A DNA stretch of 64,000 nucleotides from Amaurobius ferox (GCA_951213105.1 OX578138.1:97973614-98037613), one strand, 5' to 3'. Counted from the first letter of the stretch, positions 44,331 to 56,450 are shown. The notes: generated by a model not told the origin, from the letters alone. Translations and numbers: made by a program.

Positions 44331-45373
44331 ACAAGAATGATCAATCATGCATAAAGCATTAATTATGAAACACTTTCCAACTAAAATGGAAAATGCCATA
44401 CCTTCAGAGGTGATATGTTTTTAATTATCATAGAACTACGATAATTTATTTTACTTAAAAACTTTAAACTTCATCGAAAAACATGAACGTTATTCAAATG
44501 ACGTCATCGAAATATACATCGTCTGGTTTTCTATGTAAAAGCATACACTTCATACACATTCATACACCTTTATTTCAGACTCCAGAATTAAATAATTTTT
44601 CGTGTAAAAAAATTCAGCATACACATTCATGCATTGCATACCCATTCATACACTTTTATTCCAAACTCCAGAGTTAAATAATTTTGCGTGAAAAAATTCA
44701 GCAAATCTTATACAACTCATATTTACAACCACTTGTTTACATTCTGTATCCTTTAAAATTAGGCTGCGTTGTAGAAATAATCAAAGTTTGATGATCATTT
44801 AAACTAAAAAATATTATAATTGCGTTGGTGCAGAATATAACTGCAGAAAAATTACTCAAAAATAAAGCGGTTTTAGGACGGATGCAACACTAAATATAAA
44901 CTTAAAAGAACTTTAAAAATCACGATTGAAAGAAGATGGATTTCATATTTTATTTTGAAGCGGGTCACGTGATCTCTTCATATTATATGGGTGCAATTAT
45001 TATTTTAATTTTTAATTAAAAAACTACTGAACATATTTTGCGGAAATTTCTTTTATAATATTTTATGGGATAATTTGAATATTTCCTAAAACTTTCGAAG
45101 CAATTTGTGAATTTTCAATTCGCTTAAAAATTGTTTGAAAAATTAGGTTCCATAAGGTTCAATCTATTTCATTTTTCCAACCCGGTTCAATCCAAAACTA
45201 ATTAGGTGATATTATTAATTTATATTCCCATATGTCCCGCAGACCGTCTCAACAACATACTAAAATTTCATTTTGATAAAGTCATTTTTACGGCAGTCAT
45301 CGTGCGAACGGACAGACAGACAGACAGAATGAACAAAGTCATGAACACTTTTCAACTATGTTGTAAAGTGTTG
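44331..45373 (+). mobile_element. Hairpin-microsatellite element, family E, copy 2
   Basis: The 5' end is ACAAGAATGATCAATCATGC. Then come 'gaaacactttccaact', 'aaatgacgtcatcgaaatat', 'tccaaaactaattaggtgat', 'actaaaatttcattttgata' and (GACA)n at 45309-45325. It ends in the palindrome aacacttttcaac / gttgtaaagtgtt (45345-45371). No ORF. Confidence 0.8.
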
Positions 45374-45614
45374 CTAAATAATAAAACATAATAAAAAAAT
45401 CGTCTGCTATAACTATCTCTTTATATTTAAAAATAGTAGCTGATGCCGCAGCTGTTTGACAAATTGAGAGTTCCTAGAGTCAGTCTCCTGTCTTGTACCG
45501 CAAAAGCTATAGCATATGTAAATACACGGTCTAACTAACTCAAGGACATGCGTAGCGTCTACCACGAATCTGCATTATTGAGGCCCCAAATTAAACAATT
45601 GCAACATCAAAAAA
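45374..45614. other. Spacer, no feature recognised
   Basis: A phrase 'ctgtcttgtaccgcaaaagc' recurs in variant form near 47898, hinting at an unrecognised dispersed repeat. Confidence 0.35.
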
Positions 45615-46438
45615 TCTGATGTGGGTAGCGCATGACTTTCCGTGCAGACTCAAATTCATTTTTTCTTCACTTATTTAATAATTAATTAAATTGAGTTTAA
45701 TTGCACAAAATAGCACTAAATTTGCATTTTTAATTCAATTTCTGTTTTTATTTGTTAATTGGACATTTTTCCAAAATCGGCATAACTAAATGCGAAAATC
45801 TCAAATATCTCGAGAACGGTTAGTCCTAGAGTACTGGAGTTGTTCATATTCTTTTCCTCATCAAAAATTACGTATAAAACAAGCATTTAATTGATATATT
45901 TGAACATACGTAAATTTTTTTAACTTTCAGCGATATTTGAGAGCCATTTCGTAAAAAGAGGCAAGCTGCTCTTTTCCGAATAATGCCAAAGTCTAATCAG
46001 CACCAGAGTATCCCACAAGTAACTTATCTACTACATTTTGTGAAATTTGGTCAATTAGTATTTTAGCTAGAGTGAATAACTGAAATTTTTACAGTCCATT
46101 TCGCAAAAAAAGGCGGGTTCTGTTTTTACGAATCATACCAAAAACTAATCAGCACCAGGGTCATACTCAAGTGACTTACCTACCAAATTTTATGAAATTC
46201 GGTCCATTAGTTTTTGAGTTAGAGTGAATACATACATTGCACGGACAGATACACAGACAGACACACAGACAGACACACAGACAGACAGACAGACACGTAC
46301 ACAGACGTCACGCTAAAAATAGTTTTTTCTTATTCTAGAGGTTTCGAAACGTGTAGATCCGTCGAAAATTCGAGTTGTGATTTTCGGCATGATTCCAATA
46401 CTTTCCCTATACATTACCATGTATTGCAGGGAAAGTAA
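45615..46438 (+). mobile_element. Hairpin-microsatellite element, family C, copy 3
   Basis: It starts TCTGATGTGGGTAGCGCATG after an A run. It carries 'atatctcgagaacggttagt', two copies of the 'attcggtccattagttttt' core type, and (ACAG)n at 46246-46305. It then has 'gtgtagatccgtcgaaaatt' and the palindrome ctttccctat / agggaaagt (46400-46437). Confidence 0.87.
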
Positions 46439-46511
46439 AAATTAGCACCTGATTCCTCGAAAAAAATGTATGCCATTTGAATATACTCAGAGAAAAGATT
46501 CATTTTGTGTA

Positions 46512-47419
46512 TACAGAATGACCCAAAAAGATTGAAACGCACTTTCATTTTTTACCTGTTGGAGATAAGTGGGCAATGTAAATTGTAAAAATGTTGAAAA
46601 TAAGGTAGGAAATAAGACTAAGTTAATGAAATAGTCCTCCCATTAATTTTCAAAAAGTTACATTTTTTAAATTTTTATACGACCCCTTTAGACAAATTTG
46701 GTCAATCAGAAAATTTTTATTTTTAATGCAACAAGATCATTAAAAAAACCCGCATATATGTATCTTTAAAATCAGCTGAATTATGATAAAGGAAAAAATC
46801 TGACTTATGCCACTTTTCCGTACTATGTGAAAGGCTGTTTCATCAGTGAAAATAGGGATCATAAACAAAGTGACGATGGAAATTGTTTAGATCAAAAATA
46901 CTTTGATATGTGTCAAATTTTTCTGTCGCAAATGCATCTAAGTAAAGCATTACATAGACAGAGATCATATAAAGCAGTGGTACTCACTACGCGGTTGGAG
47001 CACATAATTAAAATAGGCATACACTGATCTTTTTTGTGATATGTCACAAATTTACATTTCTAATTTGATATAGGGTCCCCATTCACAATGTTCAATATTC
47101 AATTAAATATAACTCGCCCAATTTTAAAGATACAAATATGCTGTTTTTTGTTTGTTTGTTTGTTTGCTTTTTGTTGTTTTTTTGTTTTTAATGATCTTAT
47201 TGCATTAAAAATAAAAAATTTCTGATTGACTAAATTTGTGTAAGGGGATCGTATAAAAATTTAAAAAGTGTAACTTTTTTAAAATGAATGGGAGGACTAT
47301 TTCATTAACGTAGTCTTATTGCCTACCTTACTTTCAACATTTTTGCAATTTGCATTGTCTACTTATCTCCAACAGGTAAAGAATTAAAGCGCATTTCAAT
47401 CTTTTTGGAACACTCTGTA
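46512..47419. mobile_element. DNA element with inverted repeats of about 270 bp
   Basis: The ends 'acagaatgacccaaaaagat' and (inverted) 'acagagtgttccaaaaagat' are followed inward by matching blocks for about 270 bp ('aatgaaatagtcctcccatt' and its inverse at about 47292). TA is present at both borders. The central 300 bp hold a 66-codon frame (46827-47027) without a recognised domain. A Tc1/mariner-like non-autonomous element is plausible. Confidence 0.75.
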
Positions 47420-48593
47420 TAGGGATTATAGGGATTAACTACACCAATTTAGCTTGTTGGCATCTTGACTATGATAAGAAAGTTACCAATAATTTAAATT
47501 CTATTAGAATATGTAAGAACTACATGTATGCTTTTTTCTTGAATCCAATAAAGTTTTGAAAATTAATTTTGTTCGTTACATATATATCGAAAAGTGACGG
47601 AGGGACCCACGGGGGAATATCTGCCCCGGACTCCAGTTAAGCTAAGTCAAGCCCTGTGCAAAAATATGAAATTTGGTTCACTTGTAGAGAAATATTAATG
47701 GAACATGATGAAATAAACTTTTTTCGATTTAAACTTTAATTTAAGAAATATTTAATGTCAAAGTCAAAGTCTACATAGTTGAGTTTTTGCAAGACGGAGC
47801 CCTTTTTTAAATTTCTATGTGGTTTATGAGTTATTTTATTTTTTTATGCACTTCTAGAGTGATTTTTTTTTCCTGTATAGGCGCGTCCTTCGAGTTTCTC
47901 TGTCTCGTACAGCAAAAACTGTGGCATACAAAAATATGAAACTTTGGTACATTTAGAGAGAAATGATTGAGGAACACGCTGAAATAAACCGTTTCTAGAT
48001 CTAAACTTTAGTTTGGCTTAAGGAGCTTCATCAGTCGCAAACTTCAGTTTTCACCTTCCATGTTAATGTATGGCCCTTTTAGTGCTGTTGCTAGGTGTCA
48101 TAGCTCCTCCAAAAATCAACCTATTTCCATTCTGTTTTCCAGGAACTCAAAGCTAAAGAAATTTAAGTTTGCCTTAAGTTTTTACTTTTCGTTTAAATTA
48201 TTGTTAAGTATTTTTAGCAATTTATTGAATTTGAGAGTCACTAAGAAAAGCCAAAAACTAAAAGTTTAACTGACTTTTATCAATTTGCATTTCATAATAC
48301 TCGAATTTGAAAAAGACAGGGCACATGAATAGAATTCTAGCTTTCGATAGATTCCTAAATATTTGCGCTACCGTAAATAGATTTCCAGCAATTTTTAACT
48401 AAAGCAAAAATTGATCTGGAAAAAATTGTATTTTGCTTTCCCCCGTTTTCTTATTTCCTTCTGGGGTCGACAAGACCCCTGTGGGGGGGGGGGGGGGAGT
48501 TGTTTATGGTGTGCAAGCAGTGTAGTTTATGGTTGTCATGAGAAGAAGAATGGAGAACGGTTTAAATACTGGACCTTTTCATTTCAGTATGCT
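47420..48593. other. Intergenic sequence with a direct repeat
   Basis: A segment of about 90 bp ('gaaataaacttttttcgatt' at 47710) recurs diverged ('gaaataaaccgtttctagat' at 47980). A poly-G run lies at 48483-48498. No gene was recognised. Confidence 0.5.
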
Positions 48594-48607
48594 TACTCAA
48601 TGTGTGT

Positions 48608-48992
48608 TGTTGTTGTTGAGACCCAGACTGTCCGACCTACCAGAAAGGTGTAAGGTAACTGTTTGGACGGCCGGGAAGTGCCACCCAATTTAGACCGGAA
48701 CCCAGTGGGGGAGGCATCCACATGGACCGTACCCTCCTTCCCCTACCACCAACCTCTCGGAAGGACTTTCGGACCCACATGTTTAACGTGATCGTACTCC
48801 ACATGAACACGGCGGTAGTTGTGGCAGCGTGCAAATCCAGCGAGCAAACCACCGGGCTACCGCGCCCGAAATAGGCCAACAGCACGCGGTGTTCCCAGGT
48901 GGTCACCCACCCAAGTACTAACCGCGCCCGATGCTGCTTGACTTCGGTGATCTAACGAGAACCGGTGTTTTCAGCACGGTATGGCCGTTGGC
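48608..48992 (-). mobile_element. 5S rRNA-headed SINE-A, copy 5
   Basis: It has the same structure as copy 4: 5S-like head (about 48876-48992), tRNA-head remnant without B box, SINE-A body and (CAA)n tail. The target duplication tactcaatgtgtgt lies at 48594-48607 and 48993-49006 and a third time at 49067-49080. Confidence 0.93.
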
Positions 48993-49006
48993 TACTCAAT
49001 GTGTGT

Positions 49007-49066
49007 CGAAAGCCCAGACCACCCGACTCGTCCGTAGACTTAGAGCTGCTGTTTGGATGGCCGGAC
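49007..49066 (-). mobile_element. Micro-element M5 (60 bp) in the TSD of SINE copy 5
   Basis: In minus orientation it reads from ccggccatccaaa to 'agaccacccgactcg' inverted, ending tcg. It is flanked by ctactcaatgtgtgt on both sides (48992-49006 and 49066-49080, overlapping by one base with the element edge). Confidence 0.88.
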
Positions 49067-49076
49067 TACTCAATGT

Positions 49077-49390
49077 GTGTGTACTAATTCCCCCGTGGTG
49101 AAGGAGCGCCTACGCACCGCGTTTCACAAGACCCCCCAGGGTGTCCCATGGCGAAGGGGAGGAGATTTGTAGTTCCACTTTTATGGAAACCCCCCGAAGG
49201 GTGGAAGCCTGACTTGGCTTCGACATGACAACATCCATGCCCGCTGTTACCTTACACCTTTCTAGTACGTCGGACGGTCTGGGTCTCAACAACAACATCC
49301 ATGCCCGCTGGCGGGATTCGAACCCACAACCTGGCAATCCAGCGATCAGACGGAAACGCATGCCCCTGACCGCTCGACCACCGGATCGGC
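49077..49390 (-). mobile_element. Second SINE family (SINE-B) with tRNA-Leu/Ser-like head
   Basis: On the minus strand the head has an A box 'tggtcgagcgg' (about 49368-49378) and a B box 'ggttcgaatcc' (about 49315-49325). The long spacing is typical of class II tRNAs. The target duplication actcaatgt lies at 49068-49076 and 49391-49399. It is interrupted by M6. The acceptor stem is not paired, so it is not a tRNA gene. Confidence 0.8.
49247..49291 (+). mobile_element. Micro-insertion M6: 45 bp of SINE-A 3' end
   Basis: The inserted sequence starts 'ttaccttacacctttctag' and ends in gggtctcaaca. The duplication acaacatccatgcccgctg (19 bp, part of it possibly tail CAA) is exact at 49228-49246 and 49292-49310. 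It lies inside SINE-B. Confidence 0.92.
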
Positions 49391-49399
49391 ACTCAATGT

Positions 49400-49739
49400 A
49401 GAGCGTCTGTTGTTCATTCTCGAGTTAGCAAGTCTTACCAATCACTATTTAATAATATTTTGCTGCAATGAGTGCTGTTATTGGTATCTGTCTTATTAAA
49501 GTTGCAGACGCCTATTTATTGTAAATATAAAAATCGAGTTATTTGCGGAAGATACACGGCCAGTATATAAGATGAGTACACGAATTCTCCCTACTCGCTA
49601 AAATGCTGTCCCGGAAATCCGAAAAACACTTTGAAAAACGCTGTCAGTACAATCATTCACTCGTACTCAACTGCATGATATAGAGAACATCCCGATATCT
49701 ATATATTTTTCAAGCAAAATTCCAAAAGTTTAGATTTTT
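49400..49739. other. Spacer, no feature recognised
   Basis: About 340 bp with no ORF of note and no repeat match noticed. Confidence 0.45.
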
Positions 49740-49866
49740 ACTTTCCTTATATACATAATGTATAAGGAAAGTATTGTGACGGGGTCGAAAATTCGAATTC
49801 GAGTTTTCGACGGGAGAGCACGTTTTAAGCATCCCTGATCACGAATCAAACACTTTTAAGGCGATG

Positions 49867-49907
<41 letters not shown>

Positions 49908-50663
49908 AGACGATATCTCATGAACGAATGAAGCGATTCGAATGAAATTTGGTACAAAAATTACAATCCGTGAATACTGGAAGCCTATTGTTTTTAAATA
50001 CAATCGAATGCTCAAAACCCCCCTAAATTTTCGAGTGAAATTTTGAAAAAATCATCAAAAAATCAAAACCTTTAATAAAGTTAGGCACATAGACATTTCT
50101 TATGTAATTTTTCCTTAGAAAACTATTGACATAAACTTTAGTACGCTAGCATGAACCGTTCTCGAGATATTGCACATTTATTAAATAAATTCATAAAAAA
50201 ATCCCATAAATTAAAAAATATATATTAACTGTTGAGAAACATGTTCACTTTTCATGTGTAATATCATGCAATAAATTTGGTGACATCATACTCGTGGACC
50301 TAGCTCGTTCCATTCATGAGAAAAGATACTTGGGTAGTACTTTTGTATTTGAACGCCAATAGTCATTTATCTGCTATAAAAATAACTTATTTCTCCGTTC
50401 CTAACGCTTGGCGAGGATTTGGCGATGAATTTGGCGGAATGTCGCCAACTTGGCGACTTTTTTGAATGTTGCCAAATTAACGAAAATCTCGCCAAATGGA
50501 TAAAAATGACGCTAAATCAATGAAAATGGCGACTAATTGACGAAAATTCAATATCTTGGAAAGAATATAAGTATCTAGTACAATAATAATCTATTCTTTT
50601 TTACTGTAAAATTAGTAAATTCATTGCATTATATAAGAAAAGTCATGTGCTGCCCAGATCAGA
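49740..50663 (-). mobile_element. Hairpin-microsatellite element, family B, copy 5
   Basis: Reversed copy: palindrome at 49740-49771, 'gagttttcgacgggagagca', (TG)n at 49869-49906, the core 'aatgaagcgattcgaatgaa', 'gaaccgttctcgagatattg', 'tcgccaacttggcgac', ending near 50663. At 924 bp it is the shortest near-complete B copy. Confidence 0.87.
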
Positions 50664-50869
50664 TTTTTTCTCATTACTTATAGGTAAAATCACACGTGTA
50701 AGCAATGTTTCAAGTTTCTACCTTTAGTAGTTTGGGCTGTTAAATCCTTCTCTTAGTCAGTCCGTCTCATACAGCTGTTTAATACAGACATTCGTATTTT
50801 ATTTAAAAGCATGAATTTAGAATTATAAGAATTTTTTGATGTGACGAACTTCATATGTACTAAGAATTG

Positions 50870-52930
50870 GCTCCATTTCGCCAGCCCCCCCACCTCGGAA
50901 TTTCAAAATTTCAATGATGCCATTCGTTTGTACTACGTTTGTACCGGATTGTACCGTCAAAATTTTCGTTTGTACCACTTCCGGAACGGGGTTATTCCCA
51001 TTTCAAAGTGGGGGGGCTGGCGAAACGGCAGCCCCCCCACCTCGGAATTTCAAAATTTCAATGATGCCATTCGTTTGTACTACGTTTGTACCGGATTGTA
51101 CCGTCAAAATTTTCGTTTGTACCACTTCCGGAACGGGGTTATTCTCATTTCAAAGTGGGGGGGCTGGCGAAACGGCAGCCCCCCCACCTCGGAATTTCAA
51201 AATTTCGTCGATGCCATTCGTTTGTACTACATTTGTACCGGTTTGTACCGTAAAAATTTTCGTTTGTACCACTTCCGGTACGGCGTAATTTTAATTTTAA
51301 AATGGGTGACCTTGAGCTCCGACAAACCCAACCTCGAAATTTCAAAATTTCGTCGATGCCATTCGTTTGTATTACGTTTGTACCGGTTTGTACCGTAAAA
51401 ATTTTCGTTTGTACCACTTCCGGTACGGCGTAATTTTAATTTAAAAGTGGGTGACCTTGAGCTCCGGCAACCCCCCCACGTCGGAATTTCAAAATTTCGT
51501 CGATGCCATTCGTTTGTACTACGTTTGTACTGGTTTGTACCGTAAAAATTTTCGTTTGTACCACTTCCGGTACGGCATAATTTTCATTTAAATGTGGGTG
51601 ACCTTGAGCTCCGGCAACCCCCCACTTCGAAATTTCAAAATTTCGTCGATGCCATTCGTTTGTATTACGTTTGTACCGGTTTGTACCGTAAAAATTTTCG
51701 TTTGTACCACTTCCGGTACGGCGTAATTTTTATTTAAAAGTGAGTGACCTTCAGCTCCAGCAACCCCCCACCTCGAAATTTCAAAATTTCGTCGATGCCG
51801 TTCGTTTGTACTACGTTTGTACCGGTTTGTACCGAAAAAATTTTCGTTTGTACCACTTCCGGTACGGCGTAATTTTTATTTAAAAATCGGTCACCTTGAG
51901 CTTCGGCAACCCCCCCACCTCGAAATTTCAAAATTTCGTCGATGCCATTCGTTTGTACTACATTTGTACTGGTTTGTACCGTAAAAATTTTCGTTTGTAC
52001 CACTTCCGGTATGGCGTAATTTCTATTTAAAAGTTGGTGACCTTGAGCTCCGGTAACCCCCCACCTCGAAATTTCAAAATTTCGTCGATGCCATTCGTTT
52101 GTATAACGTTTGTACTGGTTTGTACCGTAAAAATTTTCGCTTGTACCACTTCCGGTACGGCGTAATTTTTATTTAAAAGTCGGTCACCTTGAGTTTCGGC
52201 AAGCCCCCACCTCGAAATTTCAGAATTTAGTTGATGATTCCATTCATTTGTGGGACGTTTGTACCGGATTGTACCAAAAAATGTTCGTTTGTACCACTTC
52301 CGGTACGGCGTTATTCTCATTTCAAAGTGAGGGGGGAGAAACATCAGCCCCCACCTAAGAATTTGAAAATTTCGTCAATGCCATTCGTTTGTACTACGTT
52401 TGTACCGGATTGTACTACCGTAAAAATATTCGTTTGTACCACTTCCGGTACGGTGTTGTTCTCATTTCAAAGTGGGCTTGCTTTAGAAACGGCAGCCCCG
52501 TTCACCTAGGAATTTCAAAATTTCGTCGATGCCATTGGTTTGTACTACGTTTGTACCAAATGGTACCGTAAAAATTTTCATTTGTACCACTTCCGGTACA
52601 GCGTAATTTTTATATAAATGTGGGTGTCCTTGAGCATCGGCAACCCCCCACCTCGTAATTTTAAAATTTCGTCGATGCCATTGGTTTGTACTACGTTTGT
52701 ACCGGATTGTATCGCAAAAATTTTCGTGTGTACTACTTCCGGTACGGCGTAATATTCATTTCAAAGTGGAGGCTGGAAAAATGGCAGCTTTGACCTCGGA
52801 ATTTTCATATTTCAGTGACGTCGTTCGCATGTACTTCATTTGCATGGAATGTACCGCTAAAATTTTCATTTATACCGTTTCCTATATATAGTTGTTCCCA
52901 TTTCAAAGTGGGAGACTCCATTTCGCCCCT
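50870..52930 (+). repeat. Tandem array, period about 146 bp, about 14 copies
   Basis: The unit contains 'acctcggaatttcaaaattt', 'gatgccattcgtttgtacta', 'gtttgtaccactt' and 'ccggtacggcgtaattt'. Unit starts fall near 50893, 51040, 51186, 51330, 51478, 51625, 51768, 51917, 52062, 52209, 52355, 52504, 52649 and 52794. The left edge carries 'tccatttcgccagcccc', the same motif that ends the foldback element at 53216. The apparent 185-codon frame arises because one period is close to a multiple of three. An inverted array of the same unit starts at 63425. Confidence 0.92.
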
Positions 52931-54078
52931 TCTCAGTTCCGAATTTCCAATATGCATCAAATAATTAAAGAACATGCTTTTATGACAATAAAATTTATAT
53001 ATGTATTAAAACATACAAATACAAATAAATATATTTTTACAAATCAGCACATTTATTCAGTACGTTATTCAAATATTTTGCTTAAGCCGACGCAGTGGTC
53101 GAGTGGTCAAGGCGAGTGTTTCCACAGCAATCGCTCGACCGCCGCGTTGTGGGTTCGAGTCCCACGTAAAACATGGATGTTTGTGTTGCGGGCGTAGTGT
53201 GTTCCGCCCCCCCTCTGGTGGGTCCATTTCGCCAGCCCCGCCCATCTCGAGTTTAAAGTTCAAATTAGGCTCAATCGTTAGTGCACGTTAGTGCACGTAA
53301 GAATTTCGTTAGTGCACAGCCCCCTCTTCAGGTATTACAAATAATAAAAATAACATGGGCGGGGCTGGGGAAATGGCCTCCCCACCCACCAACCTCGAAT
53401 TATAAGTTCAGATTAGGCTCAATCGTTAGTGCACGTTAGTGCACGTATGCATTTCGTTAGTGCACAGTCCCCCCTTCAGGTACTGCGAAAATAAAGATAA
53501 CATGGGCGGGGCTGGGGAAATGGCCTCCCCACCCACCCACCTCGAATTATAAGTTCAGATTAGGCTCAATCGTTAGTGCATCGTTAGTGCACGTTAGTGC
53601 ACGTTAGTGCACGTATGCATTTCGTTAGTGCACAGTCCCCCCTTCAGGTGCTGCGAAAATAAAGATAACATGGGCGGGGCTGGGGAAATGGCCTCCCCAC
53701 CCACCCACCTCGAATTATAAGTTCAGATTAGGCTCAATCGTTAGTGCATCGTTAGTGCACGTTAGTGCACGTATGCATTTCATTAGTGCACAGTCCCCCC
53801 TTCAGGTGCTGCGAAAATAAAGATAACATGGGCGGGGCTGGGGAAATGGCCTCCCCACCCACCCACCTCGAATTATAAGTTCAGATTAGGCTCAATCGTT
53901 AGTGTACGTATGCATTTCGTTAGTGCACCCCCCCCCCCCCCCCCTCAAGTAATGCAAAAATGAAAATATGTGAAAATTGTAAGGAGGAAGCACAGTGCTG
54001 TACAGGAGATAGAGACAATCTCCATTATACCCCCACGTTAGCAAACAAATTGTTAGATTTTTGCCGTCTTTTACCAAT

Positions 54079-55753
54079 ATGGGTGCCGTGATGAATAATA
54101 TTTTCAATTATGACCAAGCAACCGAATCAAGTTGTTCATCAGAAAGCATGTTCAACGACTTGAAAAATCGTGTCTTTCATCACGTGAATTTGCCAATACA
54201 TGTTGATAAATTTATTCCTGAACTTATAGATTCCATTCTTGGAGCTATAAACTTGATTGGTGCTAAAGAAACATACAGAAACGACAAAACAGGCGATGAC
54301 AAAGATGAATTGTTGATTATTTTTATACTAAAGAAGGAACATAAAAACAGAAATAATTGTCTTTCATCAATAGAACAGGAATGCGATAGCAGCCATCATC
54401 TTTTTCCAGACCCTAAGAGGCATGAGCATAGCAGTCCCCCGCATCCACCGGAACAAGAAGAAATTAAGAAAAACTATTCTTTAGAGAATTGGCGCGGTTT
54501 AGCTACAGCAAAGAAACGGAAGCGCAGAAACTACTTAGACTCGGAACCATCTATATTGACATGTAACAGAAGCAGTAAAGCTAAAAACAAAGTTCTTGGC
54601 ATTCTCAAAAATGCCAATTAGTTAGGTTTGAAGTCGATTAATATTGATGGAAAGCATCACACGTTCAGCAATACCTGTGCATTTGATTCCATTATTCAAA
54701 TATTATTCGCAGCCTATGCAGATAGTGAAAAATATTCGGAGTTTGTAGATAACTATACAAAAGAATTACTTGTTGAATTAATTCGTAGTGGGGTGCGTGA
54801 TGGTATCACAGTTCAAACATATAGAAAACGGGCTGCTATCTTACTTAACCATTTTAAAGGAGAACCATTTAAAAAAAATGCGGATCTCATTTATGTAAAC
54901 GCAGCCACAACTGCAAAATATTTATTAAGGAAATTATTTAAAGATTTTTAAAGTGCTACCGAAATAGTGGAATGTTTTAATTTGTTTGTTTGAGACCCAG
55001 ACCGTCCGACCTACCAGAAAGCTGTAAGGTAACCGGCCGGGAAGTACCACCCAATTTAGACCGGAACCCAGTGGGGGAGGCATCCACAGGGACCGTACCC
55101 TCTTTCCCCTACCACCAACCTCTCGAAAGGACTTTTGGACCCACATGTTTAACGTGATCGTACTCCGCATGAACACGGCGGCAGTTGTGGCAGCGTGCAA
55201 ATCCAGCGCACAAACCCCGCCCGAAATGTGCCAACAGCACGCGGTGTTCCCAAGTGGTCACCCACCCAAGTACTAACCGCGCCCGATGCTACTTGATTTC
55301 GATGATCTAACGAGAACCGGTGTTTTCAGCACGGTACGGCCGTTGGCTTGGAAAGTTTTAGTTGTAATGCTACCAATAACTTTGCTAAAATTGTCATTAG
55401 TTTTTCTTTACGTAACAACAACATGGATTATTTTCAAGATGCGTTACACAGTGTGTTAAATCCAAACATAAAATGCAACATCTGTGGAGGAATTACTAAA
55501 ATACATTATAATTTTAAGTCTCATATTTTTTTTAGAATTGTTACGTGAACAATGACCATCCATCCCATTTCAACTTGGATATCAACATACCATTATCATC
55601 AGTCCCACATATATTGAATCAAGGTAGTAAGAAATACCAATTGAGATTAGTTTCCTGGCTCCGTCAGCAAAAACGTCCAATGCGATCGGTCATTGCTTTC
55701 GTCTGCATAACAATGTGTGGGAGAGAGTGGATGATCTCTCCAATTCCATCTAA
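54079..55753 (+). pseudogene. Foldback-loop gene with USP-like cysteine-protease motif (decayed)
   Basis: The first ATG at 54079 opens 180 codons of an unrecognised acidic/basic protein (a KKRKRR patch near its end). An in-frame TAG at 54619 follows. The same frame continues with NTCAFDSIIQIL, matching the Cys box of ubiquitin-specific proteases (N-x-C-x6-Q). A TAA at 54949 and SINE copy 6 interrupt it. Beyond the SINE come a CNICGG zinc-binding-type pair and a C-terminal frame with GHCFRLHNNVWERVDDL, which fits the His box (H, then W-x3-DD). A frameshift separates the last two parts. The protease call rests on the spaced Cys and His boxes only. Confidence 0.6.
54984..55348 (-). mobile_element. 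5S rRNA-headed SINE-A, copy 6, inside the foldback gene
   Basis: Same 5S head, tRNA remnant, body and 3' module as copies 4 and 5, with small deletions. The target duplication has two mismatches (tggaatgttttaattt against tggaaagttttagttg at 54968 and 55349), so this insertion looks older than copies 4 and 5. It interrupts the foldback gene. Confidence 0.88.
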
Positions 55754-55759
55754 CTCGTA

Positions 55760-56450
55760 AGGGTAAATACTGAAGTTCAAAAATGCCAAATTTTGGTATA
55801 CACAGAATAAAAACGATTCATGTTTTACATATCCGAAATGATAGCATTCTTAAGTAGGCGTTTATATTCATTTCAAGAATTATATATTACATTAATTGTG
55901 TTATGATAGCCTCTCATGTTTTTGCTTTTATTTTGGAATGATATAAATTTTTTGATGATATAAATTGGAGTTTTATATCATCATTTATAATGCTACGAAT
56001 GTTTATTGTAAATTCTGGACCATTTCGTAAAGTGTATTATTTTTACTAAATTCTTTTATATTATATTTCAGGTTCTACAATTTAGTACAAAATTTCTTTT
56101 AACACGTTCAAAGGCCTAATAGTCTACAAATAATTTTTTATAAAAATTGGGAAATGTAAAGTAAATCAGACTTGGGGATGTTGGTTAATTTTGATAACGT
56201 TACAGTTACATTGTAAAAAATGAGAAACCAGTTAAGCTAAATCTTCCCCATTCCCCCCCCCCCCCCTATTTTCTCAGCCACACACATGTTATTTTTGTAT
56301 TAATTGGGGGGTGCACATCAGGGAAGTACGTAGAATTCGAAATTTGGATAGTTAGGAAATTGGAGGTAGGCTGATGGGCCGTTCCCCCAGCAACGCACAC
56401 GTTATTTTTGTATTACTTAGGGGGTGGGGGGTGCACTAATGAAATGCATA
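55760..56450. other. Foldback loop, right part
   Basis: AT-rich sequence with a poly-C run near 56255-56268, then the first diverged subrepeats of the right arm (two gggggtgcac segments at 56307 and 56423). No ORF was recognised. Confidence 0.5.

Noticed and set aside
50841..52509. Open frames of 90-185 codons with repeated peptide
   Set aside because: They come from the ~146-bp tandem array, exist on both strands and carry no independent coding evidence.
50893..52930. CRISPR-like regular spacing in the ~146-bp array
   Set aside because: The whole unit is repeated, with no unique spacers; it is a satellite-type array.
53085..53175. A functional tRNA gene
   Set aside because: A and B boxes are present but the acceptor stem does not pair, and the copy has a SINE body, tail and target duplication.
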